Source: a virus. From it: a stretch of DNA of 28,769 bases. Below, one piece after another: positions 7,102 to 14,996 of this stretch (positions are counted from its first letter, which is position 1; each line of letters opens with the position of its first letter). The notes below the pieces were generated by a model that worked only from the letters and a program-made list of their open reading frames with translations, ran no database searches and was not told the origin of the DNA. The stretch lies in IMG/VR virus record IMGVR_UViG_3300043431_000254, positions 1 to 28,769 of that record, one strand, 5' to 3'. The translations under genes were made by a program, and so were the position numbers.

Positions 7102-8036
7102 AGCGTATCTCCCCGCAACGACGCCTTCGTTGCTTCGGGCAACGCGGCAAACTCTTCCTGACTCAGACGCGACACGTCAACCTTGTTGATAATCCCGGCC
7201 TTGTCGCTGTCGATCCCGACTTCCTTCGTGCTGGGCGGCTGGGCCTTCGCTGCTGCCACGTTGCGCGCCACGGCCTCGGTCTTCCGGTCGTCCACCTTCT
7301 TCTTCCCGGCAGCGAGACCTTCCGGCTCGGGTGCAGGCTGATCGGTCGGCTTCTCGGCTATCGACATCACCTTCGCCGCAGCCTTGACCAGTGCGGCGGA
7401 CGCATCCATGCCGCGCTTCATGTAGACCTCCTGCCAGTCGAGCACGTCGTCAACCTTCTCCTGGTCGTACGTTTCCTCGTTGTCCTCGTTGAGGGCAGGG
7501 TACGTCGTCTTCAGAGAGTCGATAGCCATGTCCATGCGGATGTCTTCGCGGGCCTGGGCGCGGGCTTTCTCCGTCATGTTCGCCGCTTCCTGAGTCTGGA
7601 TCACGCGCTCTTTCATGCGGATCTGAGCCATCAGTTCGGCGGCTTTCTCGTGATCACCGTCGATCAGGAGCTTGCCGTGCTGCTTCTCCAGCTCGTTGAT
7701 CTCGCCTTCGAGCTTCTTCACGTCAGCGCTGGCGTCAACCTGCTTGAGCTGAGCCTGCAAGTCTGCAACCTTGCGTTCTGCCGCAACACGGGCTTCGCGT
7801 TCCTTCTCCAACACCTTCTCATGACGGTTCAGAGGAATGAAGCGCGGCTTCGTGTCCTCTTCCGTCTTCGGCTCGGCCGGGGTCTCGACCTTCGGCTCGG
7901 CAGGGGTCTCGGCCGGTTCTTCGGCCTTCGGTTCTGCTGGGATTTCAACCGGCGTCTCGATCTTCGGTTCGGCCGGGACGGCAACTACGTCGTCATTGGT
8001 GGGTGTGAAATTATCACCACGGTCTTCTGTTGACAC
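7098..8036 (-). CDS. Scaffolding protein (312 aa)
   Basis: A highly charged, mostly helical protein. Residues about 18-62 are a Pro/Glu/Lys-rich repeat of PAEPK(V/I/A)E(T/E)P units. A long coiled coil runs about 75-190 (RHEKVLEKEREARVAAERKV onward) and an acidic segment follows. The C-terminus is compact and charged and ends ALPEATKASLRGDTL. Composition, size and position between portal and major capsid genes fit a head assembly scaffold that nucleates procapsids and is later released or cleaved. It starts at GTG 8036 with AGGAG about 8 nt upstream; the nearby ATG is out of frame. The PAEPK repeats are likely disordered and vary easily in number. Confidence 0.75.
   Translation of the reverse strand: MSTEDRGDNFTPTNDDVVAVPAEPKIETPVEIPAEPKAEEPAETPAEPKVETPAEPKTEEDTKPRFIPLNRHEKVLEKEREARVAAERKVADLQAQLKQVDASADVKKLEGEINELEKQHGKLLIDGDHEKAAELMAQIRMKERVIQTQEAANMTEKARAQAREDIRMDMAIDSLKTTYPALNEDNEETYDQEKVDDVLDWQEVYMKRGMDASAALVKAAAKVMSIAEKPTDQPAPEPEGLAAGKKKVDDRKTEAVARNVAAAKAQPPSTKEVGIDSDKAGIINKVDVSRLSQEEFAALPEATKASLRGDTL
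7855..7985 (-). repeat. Imperfect tandem repeat coding for PAEPK units in the scaffold
   Basis: Repeated GC-rich units of roughly 24-36 nt (CTTCGGCTCGGC-like on the plus strand) encode successive PAEPK motifs in the scaffold N-terminus. The copies differ at third positions, so the protein repeat is better kept than the DNA. Such tracts expand and contract by slippage. Confidence 0.7.
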
Positions 8037-8093
8037 TGTACATCTCCTAGTTGTACCCCGGATGTCGCGCCGAGGCTCCGCGCTTGCTACCTG

Positions 8094-10241
8094 TCAATCA
8101 CTAGAAGAGTCGGCCAACCCCTTCTCGCGTTCTGCATAGTGGGCGGTGCGCTGCTGCTCGGCGGCGACATCGGCCTGCTCCTGCTTGATCGCTGCATCCT
8201 GCGCGTGGGACTCGCGCTTCATCTGCATCTCCTGTTGGAAGGCTTCCCACTTCATCGCCATCTCTTCGCGCATCTTCTGGAGTTCCATCGCATTCCGCTC
8301 GCGGTCTGCTTCCAGCTCGGCCTGCAACTTGACCAGTTCACCCTGACCGTCTTCCTGCGCGATGGCTTGCGCTTCGACGGTCTCTTTTTGTGTACGTGCA
8401 CCCTTGAGACCGGCGTCCGCAGTCTTGTCGCCCACCTCGGCTTCGACCTTCGCCACGGTGGCTTCGAGGTTCCGCATCTCCAGATCAGCTCTCTTCTGCG
8501 CCTCGGGGCTGTTCGCAACGGCCTGCATTTTCTTGATGATCTCGGAACGACGCATCAAGCGACTGTTCTCAATCAGCACCTCGTCGGGGATCGCAATACC
8601 TTCCTTGCGCATACCCAGTGCCTGCTCGAACTGGCTGTCTTCCATCGAAGCGCGGTACGGCGTGCTGACGATCACGATGTTGTACTCACCCAGCGTCAGG
8701 TCGTTGATGATCTCGCCGGTCGTCGGATCGGGCTGGTTGATCGCCACCTCTTCAGTTTCACGCGTCACGTCGTCGTGCGTGATGTGAATAATCCGTTCCT
8801 CGGTGTAGTAACCCTGCACGATGTCCAACACGTTCCGCGCAAGAATGAAGTCCGTGCGTTCGAGGTTATCAATCGACTTCGTGTGGCTGACCGAACCGCG
8901 CTGCTGCTTGTAGGCGATGGCCTTCGCCGCCACGTCCTCGCGGTCGTTACCCTGCATGCTGTCCGTGACGTTACTGATCGTCTTCATGGACTCTTCGGCC
9001 TTGTACGACAGGCGGTCGAGTCCGGTGGGGGTCTGGTTCGGCTGGATCTTCTCAGCCGCGCTGATGTCGTCCAGCTCCATGACGAGGCCGGTGCGTGCGC
9101 CGTTCGCCTCCAGTTCCTCGATGCTCATGTTGCGCAGCGAGCCGGTCTTCACCTTCCAGCCGCTGTTCGCTGTCGTGTTGACGACGTGCAGCTCCTGACT
9201 GGTGGTCTTGTTCAGCAGCTCCTGCGGGCCAAGCAGGTGTTCAACGAGGCCCGTGGTGGTGCCATAGCGGAAGCGGGGGAAGTACGGCACGACGGTCAGG
9301 TGCTTGTACGGCGACCAGTCGTCGTGCAGCACCACGTTGTCGCCAGTAACAGTCCACCGGATACGCTTCACCTGCTTGTTGATCACGTTGATCGTGTTCC
9401 CGGCGCGTTCCAGCACCGAGGCGATCTTGTTCCGATCCCAAGCGTCAGGCACCGGGCGCATGTCGCCGTGCACCACGTCGACAAAGTGCTTCTGCATGGT
9501 CAGCTTGCGGTACTGGCGCTCGATGGTGCGGATGTTGCGCCGTACACCGGCCTCGTCACTGATGCCGTAGTAACTACCCTGCAAAGCTGAACCGGAGAAC
9601 CGGTCACGCACGCGCTCAATCGAGTCGTAGGCATACGGGAACATGGCTGAGTCACGATCACGCAGGTACTCCGCGTCTTCGTCGCCGTACAGCATGGCAA
9701 TGTCTTGGAAGGTCAACCACTTCGTGACGAACACGTCGTTCCACAGGTCAGGGTCGTATTCCTCGGCGTCAGGGTCAATGACGCAGTTCTTACTGTTCAA
9801 CTGGGAGATCCGAACCTCGCCCTGCATGGCGTCGTTGAAGTCCAGACGCACGTCGAAGAATCCCCGACTACGTACGAGGCCGTCAGAGAACACCTCCGAG
9901 CGTACCCACGGCAGCTGGTTGTTCTGCGCGATCTGCATCCAGACCTTCGTCAACGCCTCGGCAGTGGGTGCCTTCGCCCCGGCCGCTGGACGGAACAAGA
10001 CCTCGTTCCGGTTCTGGATCTGATCACCTTCGAGGGTGCTAAGCGTGGACTGGATCTTGTTGATCGTCAGGGCCGGCCTGCGCTGGAGCTGAAGCGCGAA
10101 GAGATCAGCGCTTTCCCACTGATCTCCCTTGACGAACTTGTCACATTTGTCAGCCTTCGTAAGGAAGTCGTAGTGGCCGCGCTCCAGACAATACCGGAAG
10201 CGATACCACTGTTCTGATGCTAGGGAGTCGTTGACTGGCAT
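8094..10241 (-). CDS. Portal protein, P22 type (715 aa)
   Basis: The portal forms the dodecameric ring at the capsid vertex through which DNA is packaged and ejected. The N-terminal part (ERGHYDFLTKADKCDKFVKG, PALTINKIQSTLSTLEGDQI, RPAAG) is typical of P22-like portals, as are VWMQIAQNN, the FFDVRLDF wing segment and DPDAEEYDP. The middle has YFPRFRYGTTTGLVEHLLGP. The last ~120 residues are a long charged helix with Glu/Lys/Ala repeats, matching the barrel/crown helix of long P22-type portals. GAGG is 9 nt before the ATG. A promoter-like core lies in the 39-bp gap upstream. A 57-bp gap separates it from the scaffold gene. Confidence 0.88.
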   Translation of the reverse strand: MPVNDSLASEQWYRFRYCLERGHYDFLTKADKCDKFVKGDQWESADLFALQLQRRPALTINKIQSTLSTLEGDQIQNRNEVLFRPAAGAKAPTAEALTKVWMQIAQNNQLPWVRSEVFSDGLVRSRGFFDVRLDFNDAMQGEVRISQLNSKNCVIDPDAEEYDPDLWNDVFVTKWLTFQDIAMLYGDEDAEYLRDRDSAMFPYAYDSIERVRDRFSGSALQGSYYGISDEAGVRRNIRTIERQYRKLTMQKHFVDVVHGDMRPVPDAWDRNKIASVLERAGNTINVINKQVKRIRWTVTGDNVVLHDDWSPYKHLTVVPYFPRFRYGTTTGLVEHLLGPQELLNKTTSQELHVVNTTANSGWKVKTGSLRNMSIEELEANGARTGLVMELDDISAAEKIQPNQTPTGLDRLSYKAEESMKTISNVTDSMQGNDREDVAAKAIAYKQQRGSVSHTKSIDNLERTDFILARNVLDIVQGYYTEERIIHITHDDVTRETEEVAINQPDPTTGEIINDLTLGEYNIVIVSTPYRASMEDSQFEQALGMRKEGIAIPDEVLIENSRLMRRSEIIKKMQAVANSPEAQKRADLEMRNLEATVAKVEAEVGDKTADAGLKGARTQKETVEAQAIAQEDGQGELVKLQAELEADRERNAMELQKMREEMAMKWEAFQQEMQMKRESHAQDAAIKQEQADVAAEQQRTAHYAEREKGLADSSSD

Positions 10242-10263
10242 GCGGGAGACCTCGTGCAGAGTT

Positions 10264-10275
10264 CGTTAGAGTATA
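10264..10275 (-). promoter_or_regulatory. Promoter-like core TATACTCTAACG before portal
   Basis: On the minus strand this reads TATACTCTAACG, with its last base 23 nt before the portal ATG, in a 39-bp intergenic gap. It closely matches TATAATCTAACG (24993) and TATAATCTAA (14548 on the minus strand). The -35 side (around 10293-10298, TTTTTG) is poor by sigma70 standards, so an activator or a phage factor may be needed. Confidence 0.45.
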
Positions 10276-10280
10276 TCAGA

Positions 10281-12308
10281 CTATTCGAAGACCAAAAAGC
10301 TACCCCGGCCGAAACCGACCAGCCCTGTAGCGTCCTCGACACCCAGTGTGTTGCCGTACACCGTGAGGAAGTGCGTGTGAATCGCCTCTTTCGTCAACAC
10401 CCGTACGGCGGCGTCGTCGGCCGCACCGGTGAGGTTGTTCAGCAGGCTGTCGAACAGGCCGATGAACAGGCGGGCGTCTTGAGCGCGAGCTGTATACGTG
10501 TTGGCAGGGTATTTTACAGAGTCGTACGCAGTCTGATCAGGTGTCCACACTAGCTCATCCTTTACGTCGTTCGCCAACGTGAGCGCGGACTGCATGTGAT
10601 AGTTCACCCGCGTCGGCGTTAACTCCGTGCCGTCAATCAACATCAAGCTGAGTGAGGTGAAACCCGGTTCGATGAACCGAGCGGCGAAGTACTTGCCGAG
10701 GTCAGAGGCCAGCTGAAGGGAGAAGAAACTTGCGGTGTTTGAGGATTCTCTTTCAAAGGCGAAAATTTCTTTCTCGTCATCAGAGTGCGTCATTAAAAAA
10801 TGCTCTTCGTTTTTTTCAAACGAAATAAGATAGTCCTGCGGGTGATTGTTGAAAGTAATGTTTTGCGTCCATGTTCCTTTAACTCCAAGGTACAAATAGA
10901 CGGGGTTTTGTTTTACCCACACACTACCAGCGTAAGCCACACCGTTAATAGTGGCGACAGATGAGTTCGCCAACATGTCGTTTTCAACTGTAAACGGCCC
11001 GGTACTCCACACAATCGGCTTGATTTCAGCAGGCGGTGCGGGTGAGGCAGACCATTGTGAATAAGGCACCTGAACACCGTTCAGCGTGTATACGTACTCG
11101 CTTCCTGTGGCGTCCATGATTCTGCTATGAGCGACAACCTCTTCTTTGCGATATTTATAATTGAGAACGCCTGCACTGCGAATCTCTTCGCTATATGTGG
11201 TTTGTTGAGCAGAACTCACGGTGCTACCAAAACCAGTGGAGTACAGGCGTTCTGAATAATACAACTCAGTTCCCATCCAGGTAGCCGCGCCTGTCATATC
11301 ACGAATGTTTACTACGAACCAACCTGTTTTTTCACTATAGGTCGCCGTCGTCGTCGTCGATGAGTTTAACCCTGATCCAGAGCTTGTTGTTTGGTTTGTT
11401 ACCGGAACGGTAGCCACAAACCTGTATTGAGAACCCTGCACATGGAAATTCCCCAACAACATATCGGCGTCTACAGACAGAGTCTTCGTTGCTGCTGTTT
11501 TTGCGTACAGCCGCGACGCTTCATAAAGCAAGTTGACTTTGCCTTCAAACAATCCAAAGTCGTTTACAAATCCTCTTACCGTTGCCCGCGCTTGAGGGTA
11601 TATAAAGCTGTTGTTCGGTGTAAATGAAACAAGCTGCGGTGTCACAGAGTCTTTCAGTTCAATTTTCCACACAAACCCCATCTCGTCTGTGACGGTTGTC
11701 AGTCCACCCTCAACCCCTTGAACTTCAAAACTGAATTCCTGCTCGACAGTCAAATAGCCGGTGAGTTCACCACCCAACTTTGCACCAGGAATCTCAACTG
11801 ACCTTTGGACAGTGCCTGTATCGTTCGTTGCGATAGCTATGAATTCAAGTTTTTCGCCTTGCACGAGCGCCACACATCGCACGCCCAAATCAAAATCCAT
11901 CGTGTTGCCGCTCATGAGTCCTAACGACTTGTATACAGCTATGTTCAAATAAGCTGAACAATTTCCTTTCGCCGCGTTCTTCACCACGCGGGCGAGAGTC
12001 TTCCTCAGTGCGCGCTGTGACGTGGCACGCGGAGTCTTGAACCCTGGCTCCATGAAGACACCTGACAGCGTCATCTGACCGGCGCGTGCTGCGAGCAGCG
12101 GGGCGACAGGCATCAGGATCACGCGACCCTTGTCGTGCGCCGTCAACACCGTCACGTAGAGCGTGCCCATCCGACTGAACGGCACCGAGGTCTTCGCCGG
12201 GTACTTCTTCCCCCTGTGCAGCCGATCTATCGCGTGCTTGCCGAGCGCCAGCGCCAGCCCCAGCTCGTCCTCATCCCAGCCGTCCTCGGCGTCGTAGACG
12301 AACTTCAT
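10281..12308 (-). CDS. Large virion-associated protein between terminase and portal (675 aa)
   Basis: I know no named family. I start at ATG 12308, which overlaps the terminase stop (ATGA); the longer frame upstream is terminase shadow. The N-terminal ~115 residues are charged and helical. The centre, about 106-525, is Thr/Ser/Asn/Tyr-rich and beta-like (TTATYSEKTGWFVVNIRDM). The C-terminal ~140 residues are more helical. The central DNA (about 10735-11990) is visibly more AT-rich than either flank and than neighbouring genes, suggesting an exchanged cassette. An FMEPGF motif at 85-90 recurs as FIEPGF at 545-550. The composition suits a structural or host-contact protein, but the location between terL and portal is unusual for a tail fibre. 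Function is unknown. Confidence 0.7.
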   Translation of the reverse strand: MKFVYDAEDGWDEDELGLALALGKHAIDRLHRGKKYPAKTSVPFSRMGTLYVTVLTAHDKGRVILMPVAPLLAARAGQMTLSGVFMEPGFKTPRATSQRALRKTLARVVKNAAKGNCSAYLNIAVYKSLGLMSGNTMDFDLGVRCVALVQGEKLEFIAIATNDTGTVQRSVEIPGAKLGGELTGYLTVEQEFSFEVQGVEGGLTTVTDEMGFVWKIELKDSVTPQLVSFTPNNSFIYPQARATVRGFVNDFGLFEGKVNLLYEASRLYAKTAATKTLSVDADMLLGNFHVQGSQYRFVATVPVTNQTTSSGSGLNSSTTTTATYSEKTGWFVVNIRDMTGAATWMGTELYYSERLYSTGFGSTVSSAQQTTYSEEIRSAGVLNYKYRKEEVVAHSRIMDATGSEYVYTLNGVQVPYSQWSASPAPPAEIKPIVWSTGPFTVENDMLANSSVATINGVAYAGSVWVKQNPVYLYLGVKGTWTQNITFNNHPQDYLISFEKNEEHFLMTHSDDEKEIFAFERESSNTASFFSLQLASDLGKYFAARFIEPGFTSLSLMLIDGTELTPTRVNYHMQSALTLANDVKDELVWTPDQTAYDSVKYPANTYTARAQDARLFIGLFDSLLNNLTGAADDAAVRVLTKEAIHTHFLTVYGNTLGVEDATGLVGFGRGSFLVFE

Positions 12309-14062
12309 GCCGCCATGTGGCTCACGCCACCATCGTGTATCATCCCCGGCAGCTTGTCCTTCCAGCTCTTGAACGGCTTCTCTTCGGACTTCTTCGGCGC
12401 GGACTTCATCAGGACGAGGCGTACCAGCCACGCCAGCGCGTCCACCTGGTCGTCGTGCTTCCCGCCAGAGCCGAAGCGCAGCATCTCAGCCCGCAGCGCG
12501 TCCCACCAGCCCGCCCGCTCGTTGAACCAGACCTTGCCGCTCTGCATGCGGCCCTTGAGCGGCTGGGCGCGGACGAACTTGTCCGTGAACGGCTTCAACA
12601 CCTCGTACGACGGGTAGAGCTTCCGCTCCTGACAGCGCCGCAGGAATACCGCTTCGACCGACTTCCAGATCTGCCCGTCCTCAAAGCCGAGCAGGGCGCT
12701 CGAACCGTGAGCTTCCCAGTTGTCGAGAATTGCATCCGCAATAATGAACGCGTCGTCCGACCGGAAGCGCACAATGTCCACCACGTGCAGGTTGTCGTTC
12801 GTATCCAGATAGCCCGTCGCTCCGACCGTGTAGTCCGCCGCAGCTTTCTCCGTGATGGCGAAGTCCCAAGTCTGGTAGACCGCGCGCTCACTCTTGTGCG
12901 GCTCGGTGGTGTAGAAGCGGAACAACCCCTTCGTGAAGTACGCACCCTCTGCGGGCGTCGGGTTCTGCTGGTAGAGCGCCGCCCACCAGCGCTGCTGACC
13001 GAGCGCGTAGTACGTCGCCCGCCGTTTCATCAACGACTCGTACGTGTACCGCTCAGGGTGCAACGCCGAGTTCATCACCCGTGTCATCCGCGCGTCTTCA
13101 GGGATGTCCGAACCGGGCGGCAACTGCGTGATCGAGTCGTCCGCAAGAATGTACTCGTCACCCTCGTCGTTGATGGCGGGGTATTTAACCACTTCGAACT
13201 TATCCCCGTCGTCCATCGTGTTCAGCATCTGCAACCGGCCGGCGAGGTCGTCTTCGTTCCACCACGTCATGATCACCAGCACACCACCACCGGGCGCAAG
13301 CCGTGACAGAGCCGTCGAGATGTACCACTCCCACACGTTGTCACGGATCACCTGCGAGTCCGCCGCCTCGGCATCCTTCACCGGGTCGTCGATGAGCAGG
13401 ATATGTGCACCCCGCCCGGTGATCATCGTGCCGACACCCGCCGCGAGGTAGCCTCCACCAGCCGTTGTGTTCCAGTTTTCGACCGACTGACTCGATGGAT
13501 CGAGCTGAGTCTGCGGGAACAGAGCGCGGTAGCTGTCATCCCGTATCAGGTCGCGCTGATAGCGCGAAAACGATGTGGCGAGGGACTGTGCACCTGACGC
13601 GGCGATGATTTCCCACTCCGGGTGCTGCCCCAACACCCACGGCGGGAAGTTCCGGCTGGCGATCTCGCTCTTGCCCATCCGTACCGGCATGCAGAGCAGC
13701 AACCGAGGCTCTTCCCTGGCCTCCACGCGGGCCACAAACCGCTCCAGACGCCGGCAAATGTCTTTGTGCACCCAGCCCGCCTCGTACTTCGGCCGAAAGC
13801 GCTGAATGAAGGCCAGCAGACCGCGTCGACAACGCACCCGGTTCGCCATTTCCTTCGCGGTCGGGGCTTTGTAGTCAATTTCTGCACACACCGGGACGAA
13901 ATTATCGCCCGACATGCTGCCAGCAGACGGGATTGGGCCAATTTCCTCTTCAGGAGCCTCTACGGGTGCATTTTCACACTCTGTGCACACCGTGGCGCTG
14001 GACATCGGGAAGTCGAGCGTCGATTTTTCCTCTTTGCAGACCGTGCAGCGTTTACTGGACAC
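12305..14062 (-). CDS. terL: Terminase large subunit (585 aa, GTG start)
   Basis: This is the ATP-driven packaging motor and nuclease. The ATPase part has a Walker A-like PVRMGKS at about 126-132 and a Walker B LLIDDP at about 222-227, then VLVIMTWWNEDD (motif III region). The nuclease half begins with TWDFAITEKAAADYTVGA, has a DGQIWKSVEA stretch, and ends with the metal-binding HDDQVDALAW near residue 540. I prefer GTG 14062, 11 nt inside terS, with GAGG upstream. From this start an N-terminal zinc-ribbon-like pair (CTVC ... CTEC, residues 6-29) is included. An upstream ATG at 14119 would add 19 Arg-rich residues that look like terS shadow. The stop overlaps the next gene. Confidence 0.9.
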   Translation of the reverse strand: MSSKRCTVCKEEKSTLDFPMSSATVCTECENAPVEAPEEEIGPIPSAGSMSGDNFVPVCAEIDYKAPTAKEMANRVRCRRGLLAFIQRFRPKYEAGWVHKDICRRLERFVARVEAREEPRLLLCMPVRMGKSEIASRNFPPWVLGQHPEWEIIAASGAQSLATSFSRYQRDLIRDDSYRALFPQTQLDPSSQSVENWNTTAGGGYLAAGVGTMITGRGAHILLIDDPVKDAEAADSQVIRDNVWEWYISTALSRLAPGGGVLVIMTWWNEDDLAGRLQMLNTMDDGDKFEVVKYPAINDEGDEYILADDSITQLPPGSDIPEDARMTRVMNSALHPERYTYESLMKRRATYYALGQQRWWAALYQQNPTPAEGAYFTKGLFRFYTTEPHKSERAVYQTWDFAITEKAAADYTVGATGYLDTNDNLHVVDIVRFRSDDAFIIADAILDNWEAHGSSALLGFEDGQIWKSVEAVFLRRCQERKLYPSYEVLKPFTDKFVRAQPLKGRMQSGKVWFNERAGWWDALRAEMLRFGSGGKHDDQVDALAWLVRLVLMKSAPKKSEEKPFKSWKDKLPGMIHDGGVSHMAA

Positions 14063-14510
14063 GCGTCGCCTCGCCCTCAATGACACGGCCTTCCTCGATG
14101 GCGAGCAGTTCCTCGTCACTCAGGGCTTCGAACTTCGCCCGCAGACGCCCTTGCGCCATACTCAGCTCGATCTTCTTCACTTCCGGGGCGTAGTGACCGA
14201 GGATTTTGCCCACTTCCGTCCAACCCTTGATCACCTGAGCCGCATCACCCTGCGTGCGGGCCATTTCGATACCGTCCATCACCCCCTCAATCACGTCGAG
14301 GCGCTTGATCTGCGTGGTATCGGTCAACCAGCGCCGTGCCGCAGCGAGCTGTTCACGGATCGTCGATGAATGGACGAAGCCCGACGCGTTGACGGAGCCG
14401 GCAGCGGCAGCTGCCTGCGTATCATTTGCCCCTTCGAGCTTCGCTTCGACGAACTTTTCCTGTTTTTCGGTGAGCTTCGAGCGTGGACGACTCTTCTTGG
14501 TGACAGCCAT
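14052..14510 (-). CDS. terS: Terminase small subunit (152 aa)
   Basis: The N-terminus is basic (KKSRPRSKLTEKQEKFVEA), followed by ANDTQAAAAAGSVNASGF, the helix-turn-helix pattern of Terminase_2/P27-like small subunits that recognise the packaging site. A helical oligomerisation region follows, with WTEVGKILGHYAPEVKKIEL, and then an acidic C-terminus. It is the first gene of the late arm and overlaps terL by 11 nt. A GGAG lies unusually far (13 nt) from the ATG, so initiation may be modest. A TATAATCTAA promoter-like core sits 29 nt upstream of the start. Confidence 0.85.
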   Translation of the reverse strand: MAVTKKSRPRSKLTEKQEKFVEAKLEGANDTQAAAAAGSVNASGFVHSSTIREQLAAARRWLTDTTQIKRLDVIEGVMDGIEMARTQGDAAQVIKGWTEVGKILGHYAPEVKKIELSMAQGRLRAKFEALSDEELLAIEEGRVIEGEATRVQ

Positions 14511-14538
14511 AAGTATACTTAGACTCCATGAGAATTTT

Positions 14539-14548
14539 TTAGATTATA
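14539..14548 (-). promoter_or_regulatory. Promoter-like core TATAATCTAA before terS (late arm)
   Basis: Minus strand TATAATCTAA followed by AAAATTC, ending 29 nt before the terS ATG. The hexamer is a perfect sigma70 -10 box. At a 17-bp spacing the -35 would be TGTTCA, a poor match. The same TATAATCTAA core recurs before other operons here. It would drive the whole leftward late arm. Confidence 0.5.
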
Positions 14549-14554
14549 TATGGG

Positions 14555-14635
14555 ACTTCGCCCCGTGAACAGGGGTACGGGGTACTTCGGAACTTCGGAC
14601 TTCGAACGTCGAAGATGTGTACTTTGGTCTTCGAA
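14555..14635. repeat. Cluster of ACTTCG repeats with CTTCGA inverted repeat
   Basis: Direct copies of ACTTCG begin at 14555, 14584, 14592 and 14599, the last three only 7-8 bp apart. CTTCGA-ACG-TCGAAG forms a perfect inverted repeat at 14600-14614 and CTTCGAA recurs at 14629-14635. An AT-rich stretch follows directly. Repeats of this type can be protein-binding sites of a repressor, of replication initiation or of packaging. Confidence 0.55.
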
Positions 14636-14651
14636 ATTGAAAATTTATAAA
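14624..14651 (+). promoter_or_regulatory. Possible rightward early promoter
   Basis: TTGGTC (14624-14629) and TATAAA (14646-14651) are separated by 16 bp on the plus strand, within the AT-rich part of the control region. The -35 matches the consensus only in TTG. A transcript from here would carry the hairpins and terminator at 14683-14772 as its leader. Weak evidence. Confidence 0.3.
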
Positions 14652-14749
14652 AATATGCGGAAATAGTCGCGCTGTATCCCCTCCCAGTGCTTTGAAAGAC
14701 CCGACCCCGGTTCGGATTCACTTCGTCTTTCGTACTGGGACTCCTAGTA

Positions 14750-14772
14750 CGTCGAGCAAAGCTCGACGTTTT
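14750..14772 (+). terminator. Intrinsic terminator or attenuator before the early genes
   Basis: A perfect 8-bp stem CGTCGAGC/GCTCGACG with an AAA loop, followed by TTTT on the plus strand. No gene lies upstream in this direction for at least 240 bp, so it would act on the leader of the rightward genes. Its first two bases are shared with the preceding CGTACT/AGTACG hairpin, so the two compete slightly. Confidence 0.6.
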
Positions 14773-14822
14773 CAGTACGCAGTTCGTAGTTACCTTATTC
14801 AATCATCTTTCAGGAGATCATC

Positions 14823-14990
14823 ATGACCAAGTCAACTTCCACTGCAAACAAGATCGCTGATTCCATCGGTGCCACCATCCCCGCCGCTCGCGTGTACGCC
14901 AAGCGTGCCACCACCAGCACCAAGAGCTTCCTCGCTCGGGTTGCTGAGTCCTACAAGCGTCACGAGCAGCTCCGTCTCACCACCAAGTAA
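14823..14990 (+). CDS. Small basic early protein (55 aa)
   Basis: A 55-residue frame with an excellent CAGGAG site 8 nt before the ATG. It is rich in Ser, Thr, Ala, Lys and Arg (MTKSTSTANK at the start, SYKRHEQLRLTTK at the end) and net positive. The middle (GATIPAARVYAKRATTS) could be helical. There is no Cys and no membrane segment. I recognise no family. As the first rightward gene after the control region, with a strong ribosome site and its own terminator, it is probably an abundant early product; a nucleic-acid-binding or host-modifying role is a guess from charge and position. Confidence 0.7.
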   Translation: MTKSTSTANKIADSIGATIPAARVYAKRATTSTKSFLARVAESYKRHEQLRLTTK

Positions 14991-14996
14991 GTAACG

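Larger units (their letters stand above)
14511..14822. promoter_or_regulatory. Divergent control region between late and early arms
   Basis: This 312-bp stretch lies between the leftward terS and the first rightward gene and has no convincing gene. It contains the terS promoter core and a CCCCGT/ACGGGG hairpin (14561-14582). It also holds several ACTTCG repeats, an AT-rich segment (14634-14655), a long imperfect stem CCCAGT..AAAGAC/GTCTTT..ACTGGG (14683-14739), and a competing CGTACT/AGTACG stem (14731-14751). An intrinsic terminator follows at 14750-14772. The density of structure suggests RNA-level control of the rightward early genes, or a replication or packaging signal. Confidence 0.55.

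Noticed and set aside
7092-8033. A 313-codon plus-strand open frame opposite the scaffold gene
   Set aside because: Mirror of the scaffold codons, with Leu/Arg/Gly-rich repeats produced by the PAEPK repeat; no ribosome site or operon context on that strand.
8139-9590. A 483-codon plus-strand open frame opposite the portal gene
   Set aside because: It is antisense to a convincing portal protein, is very rich in Leu/Val/His/Arg as expected from the complement of GC-rich codons, and matches no family.
12317-13306. A 329-codon plus-strand open frame opposite terL
   Set aside because: Arg/Val/Leu-rich complement of the terminase; terL has all catalytic motifs on the other strand.
14683-14739. 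Possible tRNA-like element (GGTTCGGATTC resembles a T loop)
   Set aside because: The T stem does not pair, there is no anticodon arm or acceptor stem of the right length; a simple branched hairpin fits better.
14539-14802. An 87-codon minus-strand open frame in the control region
   Set aside because: It covers the terminator, the hairpins and the ACTTCG repeats, has no ribosome site, and is Ser/Arg/Thr-rich without any recognisable feature.
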